From NCBI GenBank assembly GCA_002419465.1, contig DIGE01000014.1, forward strand, positions 434,001-498,000: a stretch of 64,000 nt of DNA. The letters run 5' to 3'. Origin of the DNA: Geobacter sp. UBA5730 (GTDB lineage Bacteria > Desulfobacterota > Desulfuromonadia > Geobacterales > Pseudopelobacteraceae). This document shows positions 17,271-26,240 of the stretch, piece by piece. A program made the translations under genes and the position numbers. The number at the start of each line of letters is the position of its first letter. Within the stretch, counting starts at the first letter, position 1. The notes beneath the pieces are model-generated. The model searched no databases. It had not been told where the DNA came from and worked only from the letters and a program-made list of their open reading frames with translations.

Positions 17271-18020
17271 ATGAATAAAATGGATTTCAACAAACTGCAG
17301 AACGAAGGGGTTGAAAACGTCCCGATGCAGCAGCGTCGCGACTTCCTCAAGATGGGCCTGGCCATCACCGGCATCTTTGCCGGCGGCACCCTGCTCTCGG
17401 CCGCCTCCACCTTTAACAAGGCGCAGGCCGCTGATTTTGCGAAAAAATACCCCTACTCCCCCCACTACAGCATGGTCATGCGTCAGGACCGCTGCATTGA
17501 CTGCGAACGCTGCATGGAAGCCTGCGTGGCCACCAACCACGTCCCCAATGTCCATGGCGCCTACCGCACCACCATCCTTGAAAAAGACACCTCCGATGCC
17601 ATCGGCAGCACGAAAGAATTTATTCCGGTGCTCTGCAATCAGTGCAACCTGCCACAGTGTACCCGTGTCTGCCCCACCAAGGCCACCTACAAGGACAAGA
17701 CCACCGGCATCGTCATGATGGATATCAAGAAGTGCATCGGCTGTCTGACCTGCCAGGAGGGTTGTCCCTACAATGCCCGCTACTTCAACGAAGAGAAGAA
17801 GGCTGTCGACAAGTGCAACTTCTGTATCGACACCCGCCTGGCCAGGGGCGAGAAGGATACCGCCTGCGCCCACGCCTGTCCGGCCGGGGTCAGGGTCTTC
17901 GGTGATCTTTCCAGGCAGGACAGCGAAGTATTCAAGACAGTTCACCAGATCGAGAAGGCTGTCTGGGTACTGCGTCCCGAAGCTGGCACCCGCCCCAACG
18001 TGTTTTACACCAAAGGCTAA
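17271..18020 (+). CDS. Tat-exported four-cluster ferredoxin subunit (NrfC/PsrB-like)
   Basis: The 249-residue protein has a twin-arginine signal (QRRDFLKMGLAITGIFAGG) ending near AQAA, so it should lie on the periplasmic face. It then shows four cysteine clusters typical of NrfC-like subunits: CIDCERCMEAC, CNQCNLPQCTRVC, CIGCLTCQEGC and CNFC with CAHAC. These are expected to bind four [4Fe-4S] centres. It would pass electrons between the NrfD-like subunit and the triheme cytochrome encoded next. The downstream gap is 28 bases. Confidence 0.92.
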   Translation: MNKMDFNKLQNEGVENVPMQQRRDFLKMGLAITGIFAGGTLLSAASTFNKAQAADFAKKYPYSPHYSMVMRQDRCIDCERCMEACVATNHVPNVHGAYRTTILEKDTSDAIGSTKEFIPVLCNQCNLPQCTRVCPTKATYKDKTTGIVMMDIKKCIGCLTCQEGCPYNARYFNEEKKAVDKCNFCIDTRLARGEKDTACAHACPAGVRVFGDLSRQDSEVFKTVHQIEKAVWVLRPEAGTRPNVFYTKG

Positions 18021-18048
18021 TCAACTCTACGCGACGAGGTAATCACTG

Positions 18049-18426
18049 ATGACGATACGTATAATCTCCACTGTACTCGCTCTGCTGGCCCTGGCCGCCG
18101 GCCTGGCCTTTGCCAATGCCTATCCCGAAGCCCCCATCGTCTTTGACAAGCCGGTGCGTGGCGTACTCTTCTCCCACAAGACTCACATGGAGAAAGGGCT
18201 CTCCTGCGAGATGTGCCACAATCGCCTGTTCGAAATGCAAGCCAAGAAGGCTCAACAGAACAGCGATTTTGTGATGGAGTCCCTCTACCAGGGCAAGTAC
18301 TGCGGCGCCTGCCACAACGGCACGCTGGCCTTCGCCTCCAATACCCGCTGCGCCACCTGCCATATCGGCGTGAAGGGTGAGGAGCGGTTGAAGAACGGCG
18401 GCAAGCCGGAGAAAAAAGGACACTAA
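18049..18426 (+). CDS. Triheme c-type cytochrome (cytochrome c7-like)
   Basis: The 125-residue protein has a signal peptide (ALLALAAGLAFA) and three heme-attachment motifs: CEMCH, CGACH and CATCH. Early histidines (FSHKTHMEKG) are placed as distal ligands, as in c7 cytochromes. It is a periplasmic electron carrier, the likely third partner of the NrfD-like and NrfC-like proteins. Geobacter complexes of this design have a multiheme c7-like partner. The C-terminus is Lys/Gly-rich. A textbook terminator follows. Confidence 0.92.
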   Translation: MTIRIISTVLALLALAAGLAFANAYPEAPIVFDKPVRGVLFSHKTHMEKGLSCEMCHNRLFEMQAKKAQQNSDFVMESLYQGKYCGACHNGTLAFASNTRCATCHIGVKGEERLKNGGKPEKKGH

Positions 18427-18452
18427 GCTTTTTCCGAAACATCAAGCCAAAG

Positions 18453-18486
18453 AAAAAGGCGTCTCCCATACGGAGACGCCTTTTTT
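18453..18486 (+). terminator. Rho-independent terminator of the NrfD-like operon
   Basis: GGCGTCTCC pairs with GGAGACGCC around a short ATAC-containing loop. An A run precedes the stem and TTTTTTA follows it. The A/T runs make it usable in both directions, and it lies at the end of the convergent trxB operon. Confidence 0.9.
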
Positions 18487-18512
18487 ATTCAAATAAGCAT
18501 ACTGCAATCAGC

Positions 18513-18689
18513 TTAAAGTTCTTCAAACTCCCCGTCAGCAGCAGCATCCAGCTCGCCGGCAGCAAGGTCGTCCTCGACGGCCTGATCCTGCCTCAAGGCG
18601 GCCAGAAACCGCTGGTTATCCTGCAGGGTCTTGCCGACCTCCTGCAGCAGTGCGGTAACGCTCTCGTCCTTGGGTGAACCAACACTCAT
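18513..18689 (-). CDS. Small acidic protein of unknown function, 58 aa
   Basis: The frame begins MSVGSPKDESVTALLQEVGK and ends ADGEFEEL. It starts seven bases after the trxB stop and ends just before the shared terminator, so it is very likely the last gene of the trxB transcript. The middle (TALLQEVGKTLQDNQRFLAALRQ) should form an amphipathic helix, and the tail is strongly acidic. No known family is recognised. Codon use resembles the neighbours, which supports a real gene. Confidence 0.55.
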   Translation of the reverse strand: MSVGSPKDESVTALLQEVGKTLQDNQRFLAALRQDQAVEDDLAAGELDAAADGEFEEL

Positions 18690-18695
18690 AATTGG

Positions 18696-19655
<960 letters not shown>

Positions 19656-19666
19656 GCTCCCTCCAG

Positions 19667-19703
19667 AAAGAAAACTATCCTCTGTAATGCGCACAGAGGA
19701 TAG
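19667..19703 (-). terminator. Hairpin terminator after flaF, inside the trxB leader
   Basis: CTATCCTCTGT and ACAGAGGATAG (19675-19685 and 19693-19703) form a perfect 11-base stem with a seven-base loop. On the minus strand the tail is TTTTCTTTC. The trxB ribosome site begins a few bases later, so the element either ends the flagellin-operon transcript or attenuates trxB. Confidence 0.75.
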
Positions 19704-19732
19704 CAGGTGTTACAACGGATGTCATCAGTCAG

Positions 19733-20113
19733 TTACGGCTGGGGTGTGGTCCTCAAACCGGCGGCAAGGTTAAAATCGATGTCGATCACAATTTGCAGCT
19801 TTTCCTTATCCGGGCTGGCCATCACCTCGAACAGACGCTTATCAATGAACAAACTTAAGTTAAGAATGTCTTCCCGCAGGTTCTTGGGCATGGGGTTATC
19901 GGGATCAGACAGTTCAGCCTGAAAAAAACTCCAGACCTTCTGATTGAACTTGATCGCTTCCTGGAGCTTGGCCTCTCTCTCAGGCCCTCCCCAGTTATCA
20001 CAAACCTGCTTCAGCATCAGGCCAGCCCTGGTCAATACCGAGGCCTCCAACTCACGGCCGGAAAGGTGCTCCTTTTGCATGGATGCATAGGCGTTAACTG
20101 GGTTCTGATGCAT
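19733..20113 (-). CDS. flaF: FlaF-family flagellin synthesis regulator
   Basis: The start at 20113 (MHQNPVNAYASMQ) has AGGAG ten bases upstream and gives 126 residues; an in-frame alternative at 20134 is less well placed. FlaF landmarks are the N-terminal NPVNAY, SGRELEASVLTRA, WGGPEREAKLQEAIKFNQKVW, DPDNPMPKNLREDI and LNLSLFIDKR. In Caulobacter and other alphaproteobacteria FlaF promotes flagellin synthesis or secretion, opposing FlbT. It overlaps flbT by 20 bases. Finding the pair beside a flagellin gene in a Geobacter-like genome is notable. Confidence 0.88.
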   Translation of the reverse strand: MHQNPVNAYASMQKEHLSGRELEASVLTRAGLMLKQVCDNWGGPEREAKLQEAIKFNQKVWSFFQAELSDPDNPMPKNLREDILNLSLFIDKRLFEVMASPDKEKLQIVIDIDFNLAAGLRTTPQP

Positions 20114-20492
20114 GGGTGAGAAGCTCCTCTTCATGTTGCATAAGTTGTTGGGCTTGCTTGAGCGCCTGATAATACTTGCCGTTCAGAATATCTCCGGTGA
20201 TGCCTGAAATCAAGTCCTTCGTGCTGGGCACCGCTGCTTGCAACTCTGCCGCCAGTTGACCATAGAGGGTCGCCAACTCCACATTGGGGACCTCGCCCAG
20301 GTACATCAACTGGATGACCAGGTAAATCTTCTTACAGTAGGTGGTTGCTTCTTCTTCGGTCAGAATATCCTTTTCCCGCAGGATCGGCACATTATTCTCC
20401 ACCGACAGGGTTGTAGCCGTGGGACCATTTACCAGCACGGCCTTACTGATAATCACTTTCTCTTGGGGCTTTAACGAGAGTTTCAGTGCCAT
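20094..20492 (-). CDS. flbT: FlbT-family flagellin translation regulator
   Basis: Starting at 20492 (MALKLSLKPQEKVIISKAV) the protein has 132 residues. It shows the FlbT features KLSLKPQEKVII, the NG-containing turn, SVENNVPILREKDIL and the helical ARRIY-type segment here reading YCKKIYLVIQLMYL. Family members bind flagellin mRNA leaders and limit translation or destabilise the message. It begins five bases after the 219-residue gene and overlaps flaF, so the three genes form one operon. Its likely target is the flagellin 0.8 kb upstream. Confidence 0.88.
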   Translation of the reverse strand: MALKLSLKPQEKVIISKAVLVNGPTATTLSVENNVPILREKDILTEEEATTYCKKIYLVIQLMYLGEVPNVELATLYGQLAAELQAAVPSTKDLISGITGDILNGKYYQALKQAQQLMQHEEELLTHASEPS

Positions 20493-20496
20493 AAGA

Positions 20497-21156
20497 TCAG
20501 GGCTGTAACAACGCTTGGGTAACCTGATCACTCAGGCCGGACAGTAGTTCGTGTGTCTTTCCAAGGTCAGCAGTCGCAACCAGCACCTGCTTATCGCTGC
20601 TACCAGCCTCCAGGGCAGGCACCGCTGAAGCCTGAAGCTGGCCATTCTGGGCAAACATCGCATCCCACATTGATCTTACCTTTTCATAGACCGGTTGCGG
20701 CGGCGGCGGGATCATCAGGTTCTCAATATCCTTACGCAACGACATATAACTCATCAACAGATCGCGACGCTCCATACTTTCAATCGGATAAGGCGGATAA
20801 TTCTTCACTATCGTCATCAGATTGCCCTGCATTTGAGCTACCTGCTCGGCGGCCTTGTTCAACTGTTCATTAGTCTGGCGCACCCCTTTGACCAGTTCGT
20901 TCAATTTGGCGTGCATCTGCTCGATCGCCTTGACCGCATCCAGATTTTTCATGATTGAGGATGCATTAATCTGAACCGTATCGTTTACCGGTGCTGTTTG
21001 TTGCTGCACTTGCTGCTTGTATGCCTGGAGAGAGGCGGACGAACTGACCTCCGCCTCACGCACAACAGCCGGCTGCTGTTCTGGGTTGGTTTGCTGTGCT
21101 TGTTGCTGCTGCTGATACTGAGATACAGCAGGACTCGATAGTTGATTAATCTCCAT
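20497..21156 (-). CDS. Unrecognised flagellin-locus protein, 219 aa
   Basis: No known family is recognised. The first 60 residues are Gln/Ser-rich and probably disordered (YQQQQQAQQTN). DTVQINASSIMKNLDAV follows, reminiscent of the short DxVxIS motif seen near the start of several flagellar proteins. Next comes a helical, coiled-coil-like stretch (AIEQMHAKLNELVKGVRQTNEQ). The compact region YPPYPIESMERRDLLMSYMSLRK and LMIPPPPQPVYEK looks like a conserved core. The ATG at 21156 has AGAGGGAG upstream. It lies between flagellin and flbT, which suggests a role in flagellin handling or regulation. Confidence 0.75.
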   Translation of the reverse strand: MEINQLSSPAVSQYQQQQQAQQTNPEQQPAVVREAEVSSSASLQAYKQQVQQQTAPVNDTVQINASSIMKNLDAVKAIEQMHAKLNELVKGVRQTNEQLNKAAEQVAQMQGNLMTIVKNYPPYPIESMERRDLLMSYMSLRKDIENLMIPPPPQPVYEKVRSMWDAMFAQNGQLQASAVPALEAGSSDKQVLVATADLGKTHELLSGLSDQVTQALLQP

Positions 21157-21180
21157 GATCGCTCCCTCTAGAGTTGCATC

Positions 21181-21216
21181 AAAAACAGAACAGGGGGGGA
21201 CCGAAATCCCCCCCTG
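21181..21216 (-). terminator. Terminator directly after flagellin
   Basis: CAGGGGGGGA (21191-21200) and TCCCCCCCTG (21207-21216) form a perfect ten-base stem. The minus-strand tail TTCTGTTTTTG follows. It separates the highly expressed flagellin message from the downstream flbT-flaF genes, which then need read-through or their own promoter. Confidence 0.85.
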
Positions 21217-21252
21217 GCACTGAAGCTATCTGCTTAAGATACGTTACCTCTG

Positions 21253-22068
21253 TTAGAACAGTCTCAGAACAGACTGGGCAGCCTGGGAGGAGAGGGACAG
21301 TGCGGTGGTGCCCAGGTTCTGACGAGTCTGTAGCATCAGCATGTTGGCGCCTTCCTGGTTCATATCGGCCAGGGTCAGGTTGTCGGAACCGGTCTGCAGG
21401 GTGCCGATCATGGCGTCGGTGAAGTTCTGACGGGTGGTGATGATGTTCAGGTTGTTGGCCAGGTTCTTGGCTTGTGAACGCAGCGTCGTGGTTGCTGCGG
21501 TCAGGTCGGTCTGAGCAGCGGCGATATTGGTGGTAGTTGCCCAACTACCGGCGGCTGCATCAATTGCAAGGCCCGTAGAGGTAGCGGTGAAGGAGCTAAC
21601 CGTCAGCGAGGCGGATGCATCTTCGTTGAAGTTAACGGTCAGGTCCTGGCCGTCCAGCAGGTTGGTGCCACGGTATTGCGAGTCACTTGCCAGGGTGTCA
21701 ATCTGACCAAGCAGTGCATCAAACTGGTTGGCATAGGCTTGACGGTCGGTGGTGTTGCTGGTGCCCAGAGCAGCGGCGGCCAGACCTTTGGCAGCCTCAA
21801 CCAAGGCACTGATGGCGGTGATACCGGCATCGGCAGCCTTGGCGGTTTGAATAGCTTCAGCCATACCGTCTTTCCGGACGCTAAAGTCGTTGGCGCGGTT
21901 TACGTGAGCCTGAGCGGCAAAAAAGTTGGTCGGGTTGTCAAGGGCGCTGTTAACCTGCTTGCCAGTTGAAAGGCGCTCCTGGGTGCGGTCGGTCAGCTTG
22001 GTGGTGCTTTGCAGCTGGAGCAGGTTGCTGCGCATACCGGCGGTGAGGGAGATGTCGTTGATAGCCAT
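21253..22068 (-). CDS. fliC: Flagellin
   Basis: The start at 22068 (MAINDISLTAGMRSNLLQLQ, with AAAGGGG upstream) gives a short flagellin of 271 residues. The conserved N-terminal D0/D1 has TDRTQERLSTGKQVNSALDNPTNFF. The C-terminal D1/D0 has NIITTRQNFTDAMIGTLQTGSDNL and ANMLMLQTRQNLGTTALSLSSQAAQSVLRLF. The central domain is only about 80 residues and is rich in Ser and Thr (SASLTVSSFTATSTGLA, TTTNIAAAQTDLTAATTTLRS), good candidates for O-glycosylation by the adjacent island. A sigma-28 promoter precedes it and a terminator follows. Confidence 0.95.
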   Translation of the reverse strand: MAINDISLTAGMRSNLLQLQSTTKLTDRTQERLSTGKQVNSALDNPTNFFAAQAHVNRANDFSVRKDGMAEAIQTAKAADAGITAISALVEAAKGLAAAALGTSNTTDRQAYANQFDALLGQIDTLASDSQYRGTNLLDGQDLTVNFNEDASASLTVSSFTATSTGLAIDAAAGSWATTTNIAAAQTDLTAATTTLRSQAKNLANNLNIITTRQNFTDAMIGTLQTGSDNLTLADMNQEGANMLMLQTRQNLGTTALSLSSQAAQSVLRLF

Positions 22069-22120
22069 GATGTTTCCCCTTTCTAGGGTTGTGTGATGTG
22101 GCCTTCTGGCCTTGCTACTC

Positions 22121-22147
22121 GTATCGTCACCTTCTGGCATAACTTTA
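22121..22147 (-). promoter_or_regulatory. Sigma-28 (FliA) promoter of flagellin
   Basis: On the minus strand TAAAGTTA (22147-22140), an 11-base spacer and GACGATAC (22128-22121) match the FliA consensus TAAAGTTT-N11-GCCGATAA at 7/8 and 6/8 positions. The predicted start near 22113 gives a leader of about 45 bases, a plausible FlbT target. This makes flagellin a late, class-III-type gene, separate from the upstream glycosylation genes. Confidence 0.8.
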
Positions 22148-22184
22148 ACATCTTTTTTTGATCATACAACCGGCAAGGTAAATT

Positions 22185-23237
22185 TCACATGGCCGCTGAT
22201 TTAGCCATCTGTTGTTGCATGCTACGACCGACGGAATGAAATTGTTGTGCTGCAGCAGCCCAGTTGAGACGCAGCATGCTGGCTGCCGCCTCCTGCGACT
22301 TGGATTGACAGGTTATCCGATCAGAATAGGCCTCTTCCAGCAGAGTGATGACTTCCTCTACGGAGGCCTCCTGCCAAGTGCCGGTCTGGTGTTCCCCGAG
22401 CTTGGCAGCAACCGGACGGTAACTGGTAAGAGGCCATGCGTTTACCGAGTTGATCACATCTGCGTGTCCGGTCTGATTCGAAGCGATCACGGCACGGCCA
22501 CAAGCCATATATTCACACATCACCATGTTATTGCCACCCTCGCAACGGTTTGGAAACAGACCAAGATCACTCTCGGTATAAATCAGTTGCATGCGGCGGT
22601 TATCAAAGGAAGGATGCAACAGGACGCGTTGCGGGTCCACCCCATTCAGCCGGATAGTTTCGTCCAAGAGTTCACGGCAAGGGGCCTCACGCCAGTTGAA
22701 CTTGAGCAGATTGCTTTGTTGCATGGTCTTCAGAGAATGGGGCCAGGCATTATGCCAAGCGCAGGAAAGCCAAACATCGGCATGACACTGCATGAAAGTC
22801 CGCATGGCTGCCATGACAATGTCTTGACCTTTGCGGAATTCGAACTTGCCGCCGGAAAAGACAATGAACCGCCCGTCGGCAGTACGTGGCGGCTGCCGCC
22901 TGAACCGCTCAGCATCGACGCCCTGCAGGATGGTGCAGGTACGCGACATCCCACCGGCTCGAAGGTGCTGTTCACACCAGCTGGAACCGGCGACGATGTA
23001 ATCCCAGCGTCTGGCAGCTTCTGCGATAAACGGCAAAGCCAACAGCTCATGCTCAAAAAAACAGTAACCAATATTGATCCGGTCCCAGGCTGAAGGATCA
23101 TATGCCCTGAAGTCATGCCCTGCGATACAATGCAAGGTTACCCCTTCAAGAGGGGGTAACTTCGCGATTTCCGCCGCAAGGCAGGTTCCTGCGACCCCCC
23201 AGCCGTGTGACGAACCGCTCGGCATAGCAACTCTCAT
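22185..23237 (-). CDS. Family 4-like glycosyltransferase
   Basis: The 350-residue protein is a GT-B type transferase. It has an N-terminal SHGWGVAGTCLAAEIA, a central hinge with LQGVDAERFR, and the donor site GGKFEFRKGQDIV followed by FPNRCEGGNNMVMCEYMACGRAVIAS with the EX7E glutamates. It is probably cytoplasmic and may act on flagellin, because it is the last gene before flagellin. Its ATG overlaps the stop of the 1000-residue glycosyltransferase by four bases (ATGA). Confidence 0.85.
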   Translation of the reverse strand: MRVAMPSGSSHGWGVAGTCLAAEIAKLPPLEGVTLHCIAGHDFRAYDPSAWDRINIGYCFFEHELLALPFIAEAARRWDYIVAGSSWCEQHLRAGGMSRTCTILQGVDAERFRRQPPRTADGRFIVFSGGKFEFRKGQDIVMAAMRTFMQCHADVWLSCAWHNAWPHSLKTMQQSNLLKFNWREAPCRELLDETIRLNGVDPQRVLLHPSFDNRRMQLIYTESDLGLFPNRCEGGNNMVMCEYMACGRAVIASNQTGHADVINSVNAWPLTSYRPVAAKLGEHQTGTWQEASVEEVITLLEEAYSDRITCQSKSQEAAASMLRLNWAAAAQQFHSVGRSMQQQMAKSAAM

Positions 23238-26200
23238 GCGAGATTAATCTCAGCAGAGACTGCTGTTTGCCGGATCGTGTCCAATAAATCGATGCGGCCC
23301 AGGGCCTCCAACGTCACCATCCGCGACTTTATATAATCGGTGATCAGATAGTTTTTAGAACGCAGAACGCACAGATGCTGCCGTACACGTTCCGCCTTTC
23401 CGGCAGCCAGTTCCAGCATGAGCAGCAACGCAAGCAGTGGAGGGTGTTCAGGATGAACCCGCAAGACAGCTTCCAGCCGAGTAATAGCACGCTGCAGATC
23501 TCCAACATACAGTTCACTGGTTCCGTAGTTGAAGGCAGCCTCCTTGTGGTTAGGCGCCAGATCGAGAGCCCGACGCGAAACCTCCAACGCCTCCTGGTAA
23601 CGCTGAAGGCCCATTAGGGCGAACCCCTTGTTAAACAGGGCCACCACAGCATCTGGCTGTAGTGCAATAAATCGGTCCCAGAGTAGGATGGCCTCATCAT
23701 AGCGTTTCAGTTCGGCGGCCTGAATTGCTAACTCGCGCAGGGCAGTCAGGTCATGGGGGGTTTCCAACAATTTCTGCATACCCAGGGCGTGATAGGCGAG
23801 CTGCTTTTCGGATATGGTCTCATCATCATCAAAAAGCCCGCCATAGTGGTGCACGACAAAATCAGCTTGCTGGATTTTATAACCTGCCTGCGTCGCGGCA
23901 TCTTCGATCATCTCATGTACAACGCCACTAAAGCGCACACGCAAGTCATTGGCAAACAGACGGACCTTGTTGCTGGGGTGCCATCCGCCGCCCTTTTCTT
24001 CGACGGAATAACTCCCATCATTTGCCTGCCACCCGTGGGGATGACGCATGGTATAGTTACGGGTCAGAACGCTCCAGGCTACTTTTTTGCCTGCCGAATT
24101 ATGTAACAATGCCCCAATTTGTGAATAATCACGTTCCGCAAGGACTTCATCAGCATCAAGCACCAGGATCCAGGCCCCTTTGGCTTGAGCCAGGCTGTAG
24201 TTACGTGCATCTGAGAAATTACCGTTCCAGGGGAATTGGTGCACTTTAGCGCCAAATGCAGTGGCAATGGCAATGGTGCGGTCGGTTGACCCGGTGTCCA
24301 CCACGATCAACTCATGCGTCGCCGGCTTGGCACTGGCCAGGCAACGCGCGAGACAGTGTTCCTCGTTTTTTACAATCATGCAGAGCGAGACGGACTCTTC
24401 GCCTGCCTTGTTCAGGCGTTCATAGGAGCCAACCTTGCGACGCAACTCGAGGGCCAAGCCAAGTAGATCATCGGCGACACCAAAACGAACAAGGAAACTC
24501 TCACAGGCCTGCAAGGCCTTATCATCATAACCGCACTGGGCCAACAATCGGGCCCTGATCAAGGCCAAGTTACGATTATCGGGATAAACGGTTAAAGCCT
24601 CCAAAATAGTCTGTAGCGCGTCCGGTAGACGCCCCATCCGTCCAGCCATGTCCAGGAAAAGGTCCACTGCCTGTTTTGCCACAGGCTCAACCTCAACGGC
24701 CCTACGCAGGGCCTTCCATGCTCTCTCATGCTCACCTTTAGCCCACAACAGCACACTCGAAGCTAGCCAGGCAGATCCGCAGGCCGGATCCTGCTCCAAG
24801 GCCTGTGCAAAGCAGCCTTCTGCTCGCAGTTGTGTATTGTGCCGCGCTGCTAATGTCCCCTGTACCACCAGTGAACGTGCACGGTTTCCTCCCAACGCCA
24901 AGGCCTGCTGTACAACAGACTCTGCTGCGGCTTCATCCGCTAAGGCAGCATGGCAGATCGCCTGGAGTTCACAAATGAGCGCTTGGTCCGTCGCAGATGG
25001 CATTTCAGGCAGCATTGCGAGCAAATCTTGAAAGCGGCTCGCCCCACGTAGAGTTTCTGCAAGGGCGATATAAGGTGCGGGATCGTCCGCCGCGCTACGG
25101 ATCCCCTTCTTAATCAGCAGATCCACAGCGGCATCCAGTTCACCGCGCTGCGCCAGCAGATCAGCCTGCCGCATGGCCTCTGAACGCACCCTATGCCGCA
25201 CGGCCGACTCTTCTCGATCCGCATCGGCATACACGGCGCTACGGCGTACAAACCATTCCCTGCCTGCCAGTACCACTTGCTCTGCAGTCCGAAGATACGC
25301 AGAGACTGCTGGTGTTGAGTAGTCTGCTCCGCCGTCTAGTATCGAACGACATATCTGATAGCGACTACGCAACTCCGCAGGGAGCGAGCGTTCCTTCTGG
25401 CTCAGACGGTCAATCTGACGGATCACTTGGGCGATATCTGCTCTATCATGATCAGTTAATGTCGTGTCTTGTAGTTCTGCCAGCCGTTGAAGTGGACGGA
25501 ATCCAACCAGTCTGCCTTCTCTGGCTGCCTGATAATACAGATCCAGCAGAACCCGGTTTTCCCGCTGTTTTTTATCTTCATTACGGTGTTCAATACTGTC
25601 AGGATGGGACAAATACAACCCGAGTGGTTGACTAATGTGACGAAAGTCGGAAGTTTGGGAAATCCTCAACCAGAACTCGTAATCACCGGAGGTGACGTAG
25701 TTGTCGTCGAAACCACCGTACAGTTCGTGCACCGATCGACGCCACATTGGCTGAGGGCCGATAAAACAGCCGTTGTCCAGCAGGGTGTTGCGGTCCCACT
25801 CAAACCAGCTATAGCGTCCCGCAGAGGTATGCTGTTCATAGGTTTCATGCGGGGTCCGAGTGATAATCACATCGGCATACACCAGATCAACCGCAGGAGC
25901 ATTTTCAAGCACCCGCACCATCAACTCAAAGGCGTCCCTGCGATGGCGGTCATCGGTGTTGGCATTGGTGATATAACATCCTCGCGCCATACCGATGGCA
26001 CGGTTCCAGGCCGCATATACCGTCTCGCGCTGTTCGGTCCGCAGGTAGCGGATATTATTATAGCGACCCTGTAACTCACGGATTATCGCCCCTTCATCCT
26101 GGGGTGATGCGCTGTCGACCACAATGATCTCAAGACGGTCGGCAATAGTCTGACGCTCGAGGTCTTCGATGCAGCCCCTGATAAACTCCGCAGAATTGTA

Positions 26201-26239
26201 GGTTGAGACTATCGCGGAAACCAGTGGTGAAGTTTGCAT
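23234..26239 (-). CDS. Giant bifunctional glycosyltransferase with TPR repeats (GT2-TPR-GT2-TPR)
   Basis: About 1000 residues in four parts. Residues 1-250 are a GT2 domain (SAIVSTYNSAEFIRGCIE, then NANTDDRHRRDAF as the DXD-type region). TPR-like helices follow from about 340 to 590. A second GT2 domain of about 610-830 has SLCMIVKNEEHCLARCL, VDTGSTDRTIAIA and VLDADEVLAE. Residues 840-1000 are further TPRs (AVVALFNKGFALMGLQRYQEAL). TPR parts probably hold the acceptor protein. The start at 26239 has AAGGAT just upstream; an in-frame ATG at 26254 is the alternative. It is tightly packed between two glycosyltransferase genes. Confidence 0.88.
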   Translation of the reverse strand: MQTSPLVSAIVSTYNSAEFIRGCIEDLERQTIADRLEIIVVDSASPQDEGAIIRELQGRYNNIRYLRTEQRETVYAAWNRAIGMARGCYITNANTDDRHRRDAFELMVRVLENAPAVDLVYADVIITRTPHETYEQHTSAGRYSWFEWDRNTLLDNGCFIGPQPMWRRSVHELYGGFDDNYVTSGDYEFWLRISQTSDFRHISQPLGLYLSHPDSIEHRNEDKKQRENRVLLDLYYQAAREGRLVGFRPLQRLAELQDTTLTDHDRADIAQVIRQIDRLSQKERSLPAELRSRYQICRSILDGGADYSTPAVSAYLRTAEQVVLAGREWFVRRSAVYADADREESAVRHRVRSEAMRQADLLAQRGELDAAVDLLIKKGIRSAADDPAPYIALAETLRGASRFQDLLAMLPEMPSATDQALICELQAICHAALADEAAAESVVQQALALGGNRARSLVVQGTLAARHNTQLRAEGCFAQALEQDPACGSAWLASSVLLWAKGEHERAWKALRRAVEVEPVAKQAVDLFLDMAGRMGRLPDALQTILEALTVYPDNRNLALIRARLLAQCGYDDKALQACESFLVRFGVADDLLGLALELRRKVGSYERLNKAGEESVSLCMIVKNEEHCLARCLASAKPATHELIVVDTGSTDRTIAIATAFGAKVHQFPWNGNFSDARNYSLAQAKGAWILVLDADEVLAERDYSQIGALLHNSAGKKVAWSVLTRNYTMRHPHGWQANDGSYSVEEKGGGWHPSNKVRLFANDLRVRFSGVVHEMIEDAATQAGYKIQQADFVVHHYGGLFDDDETISEKQLAYHALGMQKLLETPHDLTALRELAIQAAELKRYDEAILLWDRFIALQPDAVVALFNKGFALMGLQRYQEALEVSRRALDLAPNHKEAAFNYGTSELYVGDLQRAITRLEAVLRVHPEHPPLLALLLMLELAAGKAERVRQHLCVLRSKNYLITDYIKSRMVTLEALGRIDLLDTIRQTAVSAEINLA

Positions 26240-26240
26240 G

